From the NCBI GenBank assembly GCA_918026815.1, contig CAKJVC010000090.1, forward strand, positions 62,001 to 126,000: DNA of 64,000 nt, in the 5' to 3' direction. The notes under the pieces are model-generated. The model was not told where the DNA came from, ran no database searches, and saw only the letters and a program-made list of their open reading frames with translations. The stretch is from Chalara sp. BL73 (lineage: Eukaryota > Ascomycota > Leotiomycetes > Helotiales). Below, in pieces: positions 1-10,407 of this stretch. The position numbers were made by a program, and so were the translations under genes. How positions within the stretch are numbered: position 1 is the stretch's first letter; each line of letters begins with the position of its first letter.

Positions 1-515
1 TATCTCCTGGATGTAAGTAGAAACTCATAGCAGGGCATATCGATTAGAAAGTCTCACGCTTGGCAAGAATTCCTCTTGATATAAGATAATAAAACTGCAT
101 GACTAAGCTTTTCGGATGACTGCTGACATATAATGCTCCCACAGATATGGACACGATCCTCAACGAAGGTGAGCATAAAACAAAATCTAGTCTCAAATGG
201 TCTCCTAAGCTGCTTCCTTCTGTGCATGGAGTGATTTAGGAATTAGAGAGCCAACCGGCCCCTTGTTGACATAGAATTTCTAACAATGGAGTAGGGGACG
301 GTCTTGAGGATGCCCGAAAAATCTGGAATGAACGAAACCCATTTGGGCGCATGGGCACTAAGGAAGAGTTGGTTGGCACTTATATCTTTCTTGCAAGCGA
401 TGCTGGAAGCTATGTGAATGGTTAGTCTTGGTAACATAGACCTAGCTACAACAACTTTCACTAACTATAAGTAGGTGCTGACGTGAAGGTGGATGGTGGT
501 CAGTCCCTATTCTAA
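1..515 (+). CDS. 3' end of a short-chain dehydrogenase/reductase (partial)
   Basis: C-terminal part of an SDR-family oxidoreductase whose 5' part lies left of the window. Exons that keep frame are 1-12, 145-168, 295-420 and 475-515, with GT...AG introns at 13-144, 169-294 and 421-474. Joined, they read ISPGYMDT, then PFGRMGTKEEL, FLASDAGSYVNG and VDGGQSLF followed by a stop at 513-515. This is the usual SDR C-terminus: the loop after the catalytic YxxxK, the (G)R(M)G.PEE/KEE motif, and the DGG strand. The Rossmann glycine motif and the catalytic Tyr/Lys are outside the window, so substrate and cofactor cannot be judged. Similar ends occur in sorbose/mannitol-type reductases, but I would not go beyond SDR. 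Confidence 0.85.
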
Positions 516-949
516 GGATGTAGAAGGCGCTATCGTGTCTAAGGCTGGTAAGGATAGCTTTTCGTGATTTGTCTTCTGTTGATAATTAACATATGGTCTT
601 AAAGGGGCGTTTGGCGAAAATGGTGTAGGCATACAGCAATTGTATTGCACTGAGAGTTGGTTGTAGAGCGAGAATATGGCAAAGCGCATTTTGAGGTAGT
701 CACAATATCGAATTTGACTGCTTTCTTCGCCATTTATACCATCTGTGCGTATGCGAATGTGTTAGTACATGCAAAGTTCGTCTGGAGTCTCATGTCAAAA
801 ATGTTGGTGAAGGCAACCTCGGAGTAAGCACTCTACCGACTTTCGTCTTTTCCGAGCCTCGTATACATAGGAAGGCGTGCAAATCAATAGTTGAAAAAAG
901 GGTCAGATACCTATATTGCTTGTAGACGCCGTTAAATCCGTCCTACCTA
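516..949. other. Convergent intergenic stretch, nothing seen
   Basis: It lies between the 3' ends of the SDR and the F-box gene. I found no supported gene, repeat or RNA here; short open frames are not coding-like. Confidence 0.6.
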
Positions 950-3053
950 CTAACATGATGTTGATACTGGATCGTGCTTTGCACAACGTTTTATGACCCA
1001 TTGTTCCCAAAATTTCCAGAGCGCCTTGGTGGGATTAGCCCCATTATCGTGCCGGAGATCGCCCCAGGCAAAGCCAATATCACAGTTGCATTGAGGGGAT
1101 GCAGAGCGAGCTATCGGCGTGATGTGGTGTAGCATCAACCCATCACCGATTGCCAGGTCGTTTACAGCTTCCGTCTCACTGTTGCCCGTATCGCTCTCAT
1201 TTTCGGATTCGCCAGCGGCAACATCACCTTGCCAAGACCCATCGAAATCGTCATGGTGTGCTGATGTGGATGCTTGGTGTGGAACCTCACCTTCCTCATT
1301 TATGAGATTTATGAGAGAAGGCTCACCCGCATCGCTGGCTTGAGATTGATCCTCACTCTCTGTTTCTTCACCCAGATACAAACCGCTGCCATCGTCACTG
1401 TCGTCTGGCACATCATAACGATGATAGTGATTGTAAGTCTCATATACGGGTACTGCATTTGAGTACCCTACCGATCTTAGGCTCACCCATTTCAATCCAT
1501 CTAGATTTTGCCTTAGAACTTCAAGGATATCCTTCCATTCGCTTTCCTCTTCCAATAGAACACCTCTAAATCGCACAGATCTCAGACTCTTTCGATGGAG
1601 GAGAAGAAAGCTGATGATTTCATCGGAACTTAAGCGCCATGAGCCTAAACCAATGTATTGAATTCTATCCCACTGCATCCCCTCGAAGAATGCCCCGAAT
1701 GGGATTGAAACCGGTCTTGCGAATCCAAGATGAACGCCACGTATACCAGTTGCCGAAATGAAGACCTTGCGGAAGAGAGTTGCTATCTCCCACAAGTCCT
1801 CAGGATTGCTGAGCCGATTATCAAATTGTACTTCCAAGGAGACTAATTGCCTACCAATGGGGTAGAAAGCATTCAGGGGAACATTTTTTAAAACGGTTGA
1901 TGTTTGTGGAAGTAGATTTCTCAAAGAAATTCGTGACGCACTAGATCGTGATTGTAAGTAGGCTTGGCCCAATGACCTATAAGGGGGAGGTTCGTTAACA
2001 CTGCCCATTTGAATATAATTCTAAAACAAAGATGGCATCTCCAAAATCCTGCATTCTCGTGACGTAAACAATGTGTGGAACGTCTTGAGAATAAAGAAGT
2101 ATGGATGATTCTTTGGGCAAGGACTGCTGGATCCTAATTTAAAGACTAACCTTGTGGCATGTTCACTTGCACGCATCCATCGTTGTTGCTCGGACTCGGC
2201 TTCAAAACCCGAGCGGCTCTTAATAAACGTGTTCCAAGCATTATCCAGCGGACTATGAATCCTCATGAGTCGAATTTGTTGGAGGTTCTTGAAAGACTTT
2301 AATGCGGCGAGTATGCGGAGTTGATCGAGGCGTGTCTCTATGATTACCTTCTGCTCCGCTCTTCTAGTCATCATTTCTGATATAGTTCTCTCATCATCTT
2401 TGCTTTGCTTGATAGATCTTTCAATATGGTAATTATTGGGCCACTTCCTGTCAGGGGCAGGAGTTGATTTGCTCGGTTTCCCCATCTCTTGCTGAAGTTC
2501 AAAGGTCCTTGCTTGAGCTTCAGTCAATAGCTTTTTGAATTCAGGTACATCTATAAGTGTTAGAGTTCAGTGTACTTTGGTTCTGAAGGCACGCACCCAA
2601 GGAGCTGAAACCCCAAACCATGAATGAGAATTTCAATACGTGTTTGCATAGGTGAGGCTTTTCTAGCAGCTCTCGCAACCGCTCAAAACCTTCATCGCCA
2701 TCAGAGGTGAATCGAACAGACACGCGAGCATATTTGCGTCTTAGCACTAAGTCTTTAAATCGACTGCACACATTGCTCTGTCCTTATTAGTAAACTGAAA
2801 TGAGCGGGTAGGAGCTGACCATAATTAAACCTACAAGAATATTTAGAGTAGTATCGTCAACTGGAGGTGGCTCGGAGGAGAATGATTCTACACTCATGGA
2901 CGATTTATAACCGATGTCGATTAACTCTTTAGAGTCAGGCGCGACAATATCCAGAATATAGTCAAGGAGCTCATCGGGAAGACGTAAAATTGGGGAATTT
3001 ATCTTGTCCCCAGTTCCTCTCGATGGAGTGTGTTTGAGATTGATCGTTGGCAT
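950..3053 (-). CDS. F-box domain protein with fungal-specific C-terminal region
   Basis: Four-exon gene of about 613 aa: exons 2820-3053, 2597-2777, 2151-2550 and 950-1976 on the minus strand, with introns of 42, 46 and 174 bases. The start is the ATG at 3051-3053, since the frame further upstream has only a non-ATG start. Residues about 20-45 carry the F-box signature (LRLPDELLDYILDIV), continued in exon 2 by a VCSRFKDL-like stretch. The middle holds the EHATR-SLGQAY junction, which fits family memory and fixes the long intron. The last exon has a repeated helical region (WRLSSDEIISF, KWVSLRSVGY) followed by an Asp/Glu/Ser-rich segment. By family it would be a substrate adaptor of an SCF ubiquitin ligase; the target is unknown. 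This type is expanded and variable in Pezizomycotina. Confidence 0.75.
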
Positions 3054-4349
3054 CTTTCTGTCAGGGTTACTCAATGCTATCTAAATTGAAGAAGGCTTCA
3101 GGAGTTGGTATATCGTGATGTCGATGAGTACGGGACGGTGGCTTGCTCGATCATTCATGCTTCAAGTCAATACGTGGCCGAAGAACCGATGCCAGAAACC
3201 GGCACGAAGGAGTAGGATTTACAAGGACACGAGTCCATAGCATGAGATGTATTGCCAGCACATTGCCTTTAACCTGAAGGATTATGTTTGATTGTGTACA
3301 TGCATCTAGCAGCGACCGAACTGGCATGTCATAATGTAGGTGTAAAGGTCAAGACGCTGTCCCAGTGATAATGCAACTCAGCGACTTGTTCTGCTCTAGT
3401 GCTTTTTGTGGATAATTTGATAGGGCGCAACTGCTCCCGTCTTCATAGTGTGCCAAAACTTTGGGCTCGGGATGATCAGGTGATCTAGATTTCTACCAAT
3501 CCAGATGGTAGAATCATGATGAGAACTGACATGCCACAAGGGTGTTTGGCTCAAGGTTGCAGGTAGAAGAGCGAATTAAGTGAGGCACCTGTTGGCATTG
3601 CATGTCCGATATGCTGGTCTTTCACCCCCCACCTTACTTTCGGTGTGAAGTCATTGCCCCAGTTGGGTCGTGTACTGCGGTCAGCCTGCAATAATTGAAA
3701 TGCTCACTGCGAAGAACAGCCTGCAAGAATATTTAAGACTCTCAAGAAGAAGAAAAGGATCAGGAAAACCCTGCGTTGAAAGCCGCCTTTGGCGCATTGA
3801 CGCACGAAACCTTGCTAACGCTTCACATGAGGCACAGGCAGTGGTAGAATCCCTCGGCGCTTAGAAAACCTCTTCCCCGCATATATTGTCCTACACCAAA
3901 AAAACCATCAACAAAAGCCACCTTAAACCTTCAGGGAACGGCCCGCTTCGCCGATTTGCGGAGTATGAGACAATCGAAGGGAAATTTTGTTGCTTCGGGT
4001 AGAACTCACGAAATGATCAACCGCCAGCATCAGGAAAATTGCCGCAGCCGCTATCGGGGAATGGCGTGCATATATATGCAGCGGATGTGAATTGACGCAG
4101 GAGCAGATTTTGTGATCGACGCTTCTCATCACATATCCGCACCTTCCGGTGGGGCTTGGAGATATCATGTCGTTGGAACAGTCGGTGTTGGTGATGGAAT
4201 TGTGCTAATAATTTGATAGAGATAAAATGCCCCTTCCATCTCCATCATCGGTAATTGTAATGCTTGTATGTTTTTCAGCTCTGCTTTGCCATAAACAAGC
4301 CCAAATCTCCCAGAACCATCAATACAGATAATGAATTAGAAACATCTCT
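3054..4349. other. Intergenic, nothing supported
   Basis: About 1.3 kb between the 5' end of the F-box gene and the 3' end of CAB4. Open frames at 3670-3864 and 3923-4168 lack family similarity, splice context or coding character. Confidence 0.5.
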
Positions 4350-5573
4350 CTAGAGAGACGACGTACGAGCCTTGTCGGCAATTCTCTTCCGTATAGCAGT
4401 GCTGCTTATCTTTAATGCGAAATTTGCGGCGCTGTTTGATGTTTCTTCATGTTCTTGTGAATCTAGCACATCAACCTCGAAGATATCAAGTGCTTTCCAA
4501 CCCTTCTCGATTCTTCTATCGTTGACTGCTTGACCACCTGAGCGGGTCTCGCCTGAAACTACCAACGCAGTTACTGTCTCATCCGTGATAGTCGGACCAA
4601 AAGGGTCCTGAATCTCAACACATTCGATGGTGATCAGACTTGACTTCAATATAGTATGTATTGCTCGGCCATTCGGGACGGGTTTATTAAACGTAACGGT
4701 TTGGATCGACTCTTGGAGAGTAGAGCGTGTGAACAATAATATCGATAGAAGAAAGTCAACGACATCCTCTTGACGCTGCTTCCAGCTGTTCAAATATTCT
4801 GCATATTTCTTGCCTTTCAAAAGTTCATCGCCAGTGATGCCTACTATCAGCCTCCTAGGCTCTGGTGAATCCTGATGCATGGGTTGGAGCAAGAGCGCAG
4901 TGGCCGTAAGTAAAAGCTTATGGCCAGCATGTATATGGTCGAAAGTGCCACCGACAGCCACGACACTGTGACACGTTGAATCCAATGCTGGTTGAGAGGC
5001 AATGCTCGACGGCTGGATCATGGCTACACCCCCTTCAATAGCTCTCACATCTCCTTGGAAAGGCGGGCTGACGTGGTTTGCGAGATTGAGGTATCCCCTC
5101 AACAACTTTTGTCCTTCTTCACCATTCACAGCGAACACAAAATTCCACTTTCGACGTGTAATCGAAAAGGTAGATAGGTCGATAATTGGCCCGGAAACAC
5201 ACGGGTCAATCGGAGGTGTATCAGCAGTCAGCTTTTCCACAGCATTATAGACCAGTATCACCCGGACATCTACAGCTCCGGCGGCACCAGTGTCTACCTC
5301 GACCTCAAGTTTTACACACACTAGGCATACAAGGCTATAGAGAGTTCCCAGGAGCTGCTGGATCTCGCTATATAACTGTGACCTTGGCAAGCATAGTCGA
5401 CCCTGAAGGCTTGGACAGGGCAGAACTATTTGCAATTCTGTGCTTGTCGTGAGACCTTTCAAGATCTTAAGAGCCCCTTCTAAAGAGGGACGATATGCTG
5501 CTGAGACTGATGTTGGAGTGGGAGGCGATGGAGGAGGAGGGAGAAGGAGAAGAGATTGGGATGAGCTCGGCAT
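4350..5573 (-). CDS. CAB4: Pantetheine-phosphate adenylyltransferase (CoA synthesis)
   Basis: Single-exon gene of 407 aa starting at the ATG 5571-5573. It belongs to the eukaryotic PPAT family, which adenylates 4'-phosphopantetheine to dephospho-CoA, the fourth step of coenzyme A synthesis. The nucleotidyltransferase signature GGTFDHIHAGH is at about residues 208-218 (T/HxGH motif for ATP binding), and the second signature ISSTAIRKRI lies near residues 389-398. The N-terminal 190 residues are a fungal extension that starts with a Pro/Ser-rich stretch. As in yeast Cab4, there is no fused dephospho-CoA kinase domain. It diverges from the WD40 gene on its right across a 253-base spacer. The reaction is assigned from the family motifs. 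Confidence 0.93.
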   Translation of the reverse strand: MPSSSQSLLLLPPPPSPPTPTSVSAAYRPSLEGALKILKGLTTSTELQIVLPCPSLQGRLCLPRSQLYSEIQQLLGTLYSLVCLVCVKLEVEVDTGAAGAVDVRVILVYNAVEKLTADTPPIDPCVSGPIIDLSTFSITRRKWNFVFAVNGEEGQKLLRGYLNLANHVSPPFQGDVRAIEGGVAMIQPSSIASQPALDSTCHSVVAVGGTFDHIHAGHKLLLTATALLLQPMHQDSPEPRRLIVGITGDELLKGKKYAEYLNSWKQRQEDVVDFLLSILLFTRSTLQESIQTVTFNKPVPNGRAIHTILKSSLITIECVEIQDPFGPTITDETVTALVVSGETRSGGQAVNDRRIEKGWKALDIFEVDVLDSQEHEETSNSAANFALKISSTAIRKRIADKARTSSL

Positions 5574-5826
5574 TTTCTACTGGGCTTAGAAGTAATACTA
5601 TACTGAAGGATCTATCTTATCTCTAGAAAACAGAGAATGAGCCTTCAGAATCCAATCCTGAGCGTCGAACATGGTAAATAAATGGGCCTGCTAAGTCAGA
5701 TCAAATGCACGTGATATTTGGCTAGTTTATGCCTAAGGCATTGAGGATCGCAACAGCCATGATAATGATAAAGCACTAGCACCAGTATTGCCCCAAGACC
5801 AAAAGAGATTGAGTGGACCGGAAAGG
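5574..5826. promoter_or_regulatory. Shared promoter region of CAB4 and the WDR68-like gene
   Basis: Only 253 bases separate the two divergent start codons, so both promoters must lie here or overlap the gene ends. A CACGTG E-box-like hexamer is visible near 5707. Usage is inferred. Confidence 0.5.
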
Positions 5827-8025
5827 ATGCCCTTAAATTTACACTCCTCCTCATCACAGCAACAGCATAATGCACAGCAGCAATCTCTTGGGGCTGTATC
5901 AGGAATTCTGCAAGCTACTCAGAGTTTAGGATCCTTTGGAGCGCCCACTGGCAACCTCAATAACGCGATATCTGGCCGCACGCCCGCTGGCAGCGACAGA
6001 TTATATACCTCGAGAGAAGTCTCTTCGAGCTCGACCTCGGCCGTGCAAACTGCAGCACCTCTTTCTCATGGTTCACAGCACTCGATTGCCTCCGCGTCAA
6101 TACCTTCGAACAGCGCCATGAACAATATGCCCCAGTTTGAAACTCCCCGACGTAATACTCGACATCCAGATGAGCTTCACTTGCCGCCGGGGACAGGAAA
6201 TCTTGCACAGCGTAGCCCCATATCCCCTAGAGAATATCCCTCTGCAGGGCCCCATATAAAACTTGAGCAAGCCACCCCAGAGGGCTCACATTATCACACT
6301 GGTGGGCAGCTTCCAGGATCGCTACAACCTGGTAGGCCTTCGGCGATGTCAGCAAACACGGCACCCGTTGTCCCTACCGCACCGCAATCATTGCCTCAAG
6401 AGCAGTATACTACTCCTTCAAGATCATCAGCACTTGGGCTATCTCACAACTACACAAGATCAAGCCCAGCGGCAGGCTTCGATGGACAAGGATATCCTTC
6501 ATATTCTGCGACAACGCCTGGTGGTACTGATCAAGGACAATTCAGTTCTCCAACAAATCAAAAGTATACGCCTGCGCAGCGTACAGTATCCAACACTCCG
6601 CTCGGCTTAGCAGATATACGGCCTCGTGCAGATTCGAACATTTCTGATAATATACCAGGGGCCAATCCATATTCTTATGATGGACTAAATGCAACACCCA
6701 CAAATAGCAATTATCTTGCACCTTGGGCGATATACGCCTTTGACTGGTGTAAATGGCCAGCACAAAGTCACGATGCTGGAAAATTGGCGGTTGGGAGTTA
6801 TCTAGAAGATGGCCACAACTTCGTAAGCATTCACCGTTCGCCAGTTACCTGTCATAAATACTCACATGTGAACTAGATCCAAATAATAGATTCGCATATT
6901 ATACCTACACCAACTGAATCTTACACCCCTGGCGCTCCAAAGTACGGTCTGGAATTTACGAAAATAGCGGAGGCGACACACTCTTATCCCGTCACCCGAC
7001 TACTATGGGAACCGCCTTCATCGCAGAAGCAATCAACAGATCTTCTGGCTACATCGGGTGATCACCTTAGGCTTTGGAGCCTACCTTCTGAGACGCCTGC
7101 ACAGTCCCCTGGAAATTCTATAAATCGATCATCGAACCATGGCCGTGATATTCCTTCTAGCAAGCTTACGCCTTTGGCTTTGCTTTCAAACTCCAAAACG
7201 CCAGAACACACTGCACCCCTGACCTCATTGGACTGGAATACTGTTTCGCCAAGTCTCATAATTACCTCGAGCATAGATACTACTTGTACTATTTGGGACA
7301 TACCAACCTTAACAGCGAAGACACAACTGATTGCACATGACAAAGAGGTTTTCGACGTCAGGTTTTGTGCTAATAGTGTTGATGTTTTTGTTAGCTGTGG
7401 CGCAGACGGAAGTGTGCGAATGTTTGATCTGCGTAGCCTGGAGCACAGTACCATCATATATGAGCCTACTGCCAAAGATGATAAAGGTAAGTATTATTGC
7501 TATCTACCCTGTGATCTGAGAACTCACTCATGCATAGATGGTAGTCCTGGGGGGAGAATCAGTCCTACCTTGGCACAACAAACAATGTCTTATGCTCCAC
7601 CTCTCCTTCGACTAGCTGCGTCACCACATGATACCCATTTACTCGCTACTTTCTCTCAAGATTCTAATTTAATACGCATACTTGATGTTAGACAACCAGG
7701 CCAGGCATTACTTGAGCTTCGAGGGCATTCAGCAGCCATAAATTGCATAGAATGGTCACCTTCCCGCCGTGGTACTCTTGCTTCTGGCGCCGATGATTCG
7801 ATGGTCTTGATATGGGATCTGCTAAGTCAAAGTACCGCTCTTGCACCTCCAGGGCCGCCGATAAACGGGGCCACATCTGATAACTCACGCGGTCCTACAG
7901 CATTTTGGCAATGTGATTATGAAGTTGGCAATATAAGCTGGGCTCCTCATAGTTCGCTCAATAACGAAAGCGGAGATTGGCTAGGAGTAAGCGGTGGAAG
8001 GGGTATTTGGGGCGTTAAGCTATGA
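5827..8025 (+). CDS. WD40 protein of the WDR68/DCAF7 family
   Basis: Exons 5827-6822, 6877-7486 and 7538-8025 give about 697 aa. The first ATG in frame is 5827; an upstream 5' exon cannot be excluded. Residues 1 to about 305 are low-complexity, rich in Ser, Gln, Pro and Thr. The conserved WD40 core follows, opening with WAIYAFDWCKWP and including SLDWNTVSPSLIITSSIDTT, a TIWD repeat end, VFVSCGADGSVRMFDLR, and a last repeat with GHSAAINCIEWSPS and VLIWDLL. These match WDR68/DCAF7 (plant TTG1/AN11 relatives), scaffold proteins that bind DYRK kinases and DDB1-CUL4 ligases. The animal proteins are only about 340 aa, so the N-terminal half is a fungal addition. The 51-base second intron is a multiple of three and has no stop, so retention would add 17 residues in frame. 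Confidence 0.88.
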
Positions 8026-8688
8026 TGAAGATAAATTTTAAGAGATCATAGAACGGCAATGAGCGGTTCAACTGCATGAGTAAGCATGGCGTTCCGGTTC
8101 CTCTAATGAAATATGAAGCATTTTGAGACACGGCGCCCTAGGTTGTATTATAATGGCAAAAGCGTCAATCTTGCAGGTCTGAATGGTAAAATTTCCCTCA
8201 AATCTTGCTTATAGGGAACTATATTTGGACAGAGAGGACATGACTTATTCACAAGTAAGCATGAGCTTGAGTGCTGGTTAGGTGTAGTCTTAGTGTTGAC
8301 CTTCTCAGTTCTGTCTTATCATCAGCTTGAGTGCTTTCCGGGCTTCAAAACTGAGAGGGTGACGAACTCCTATGTCGAACAGTGTAGGGCTATTCTGATA
8401 TGTGAAAAATTATAAGTTGCATATCACTGGACTCGAAGTGGTTTGAGAGATCTTAAATGGGAAATGGTCTGTCCAAGTATAACATTGCATGCCGTGCATA
8501 GGCACAACCCTTTTTATTCACAGTTGTAGATGCATTTAGAACCGAGGGCTAGACATGTAAATCTAGAAATGAAGAAGCATCGTCGAGCCTTATTAGTAAC
8601 GACCCATGGTGGCTATTTTGCTTGCACCGGCCCAATGTACTAAGCTTATTCCGCCTTATATAGGCTTGCATGCGGGTGTTACCAGCAG
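8026..8688. other. Convergent intergenic stretch, nothing supported
   Basis: It lies between the 3' ends of the WD40 gene and the oxidoreductase gene. No gene, repeat or RNA was recognised. Confidence 0.5.
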
Positions 8689-10012
8689 TCACAAAAGAGA
8701 CTTCTGTTTTCCAGGGTCTATACGAATTACAGCTTTGCCCCAGACTCTTCGCTGGCTTAAGTCTTGAAGAGCATCAACGACATTTGCTAGGCCTCTATAA
8801 TCGCGCTCAAATACCGTTGGTCTCAGACGGCCTCTTTCTAGCAAGTCGGAAAGTCCTTTCCAGATCTTAGCCGTCTCTGCAGGATCTTCTCGATCAGTCA
8901 TCCCATAACGCTATTCTGGTTAGTCTTCAACTTATCGAGATCAAAACATAACCTACATATCCAATAATATGCGCCTGCTTAAGAAGCACACGATTCATAG
9001 CCACGTTTTCTAAGTTCCCTTCTCGTCCTGCGAAACCGATGACCAAGATTCGGCCTTTCCACTTCAGGCATTTCAAGCTATCACTAACAAGACCTACGGA
9101 GTCGTAGACAAGATCAACCCCCTTCCCACCCGTGAGCGACATCACTGTTTTCCACCAATGTGCATTGCTTGTATAGTTCACGCATGCATCAGCACCGAAC
9201 CTCGTCGCTACATCAAGCTTCTCTTGTGAACTAGCAGTAGCGATAACTTTTGCACCTATAGCTTTAGCAATCTGCACAGCTGTTAAACCAAGGCCTCCAG
9301 CTGCTGCGTGTATTAGAACTGTCTCTTTCTTCTGTAAGCCGCCCCGGATAACCAATGCCCCGTAACTAACAGGAGCTGTGGCACCTAGTCCAGCTGCTGA
9401 GACGAAGTCCCATTGCGCCGGAATGTGTTGGAGAGCAGTCGCTTGAACTGAAATAAATTCAGCATATCCACCAAGAGCTCCTCCGAAAACCCTATCTCCA
9501 GGCGAGAAGATAGCATTGGGAGGCGCTTCAATCACAGTGCCGGCGAATTCAAGACCAAGAACGAATGGTGGACGAACAAGGGAGCGATTGTTCTGGTGTT
9601 TTCCACGACACTATTCGTGGAGGTTAGTGGAAACTCAGATGGCATTCTGCGCGTTATCTAGAGACAGAGATCGCAGTCGCCTAATGTCCGACAAAGGGTG
9701 TTCTAGCTAGACGTGTCATGGTTCCAAGAACTGTCCATGGGTGGAAGAGGTTGTGCAATTGTACATCTGTACAGTAACTTTAAACTTCAAATAGACATAG
9801 ACTATCGAATGGACTTACGTATAGTAGATCTACATAATTGACTCCGGCAGCAGCAATTCGAACCTTTACTTCACCATTCTTTGGAGACGGGTCCGGAACT
9901 TCGGAAACTTCAATTTCGCTATAATCCTGGATAGAATTAAAACCTTTTGTCCAAGCTGTATGCAAATGATCATACTTGCCTTGACAAATTCTCTGATACA
10001 GATTGCCTTCAT
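8689..10012 (-). CDS. MDR-family NADPH:quinone oxidoreductase-like protein
   Basis: Exons 9980-10012, 9819-9926, 8957-9610 and 8689-8910 (minus strand), all phase 0, give 338 aa. The N-terminus reads MKAICIREFVK and runs into the GroES-like domain (GVNYVDLLY, GLEFAGTVIEAP). The Rossmann part has VLIHAAAGGLGLTAVQIAKA and GADACVNYT, and the end has GYRYGMTDRE and WGKAVIRID. No zinc-binding cysteine lobe is seen, consistent with the zinc-free quinone reductase/zeta-crystallin branch, which reduces quinones or enals with NADPH. The first intron (9927-9979) must use a GC donor (AAG|GCAAGT) to give the family N-terminus. The second intron, 208 bases, is long for this window. The gene diverges from SPT5 on its right. 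Confidence 0.87.
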
Positions 10013-10407
10013 TATGATAAGCAAGTGAACTTGAAACATAAATCCATCTTTCCTGAAGATCCTAAAAGAAGTCCTAACAATAGATAAATCTGACTTTGAT
10101 GTCCCGAGAGCCTCGATTTCGGTTATGACAACAAGGCTGACAAGTGTATATTGAAGCATCAGGGCGCTTGTCCCAGAACTGCTTAGTGCGATATTCCTCC
10201 CCGTGAGCTCAAATAATAAGGGTAGCTTTATTCTTGCAGGAGGACTCTTTGAATTGCACCCCGTCAAATCGAATTTTCTCCGATCAAACTCCCGATTACT
10301 CGAAAATTAAGCACCTTGGCTGCTGCCTACGACTGCTGCAATAATAAACACGTGGTGCAATCTTGGGAGCCCCCAAGCTCAACCATCCTCTTTTATTGTT
10401 CAGCACA
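10013..10407. promoter_or_regulatory. Bidirectional promoter of the MDR oxidoreductase and SPT5
   Basis: 395 bases separate two divergent ATGs, so the region must hold both promoters. A CACGTG hexamer is visible near 10350. I saw no further clear motif. Confidence 0.45.
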
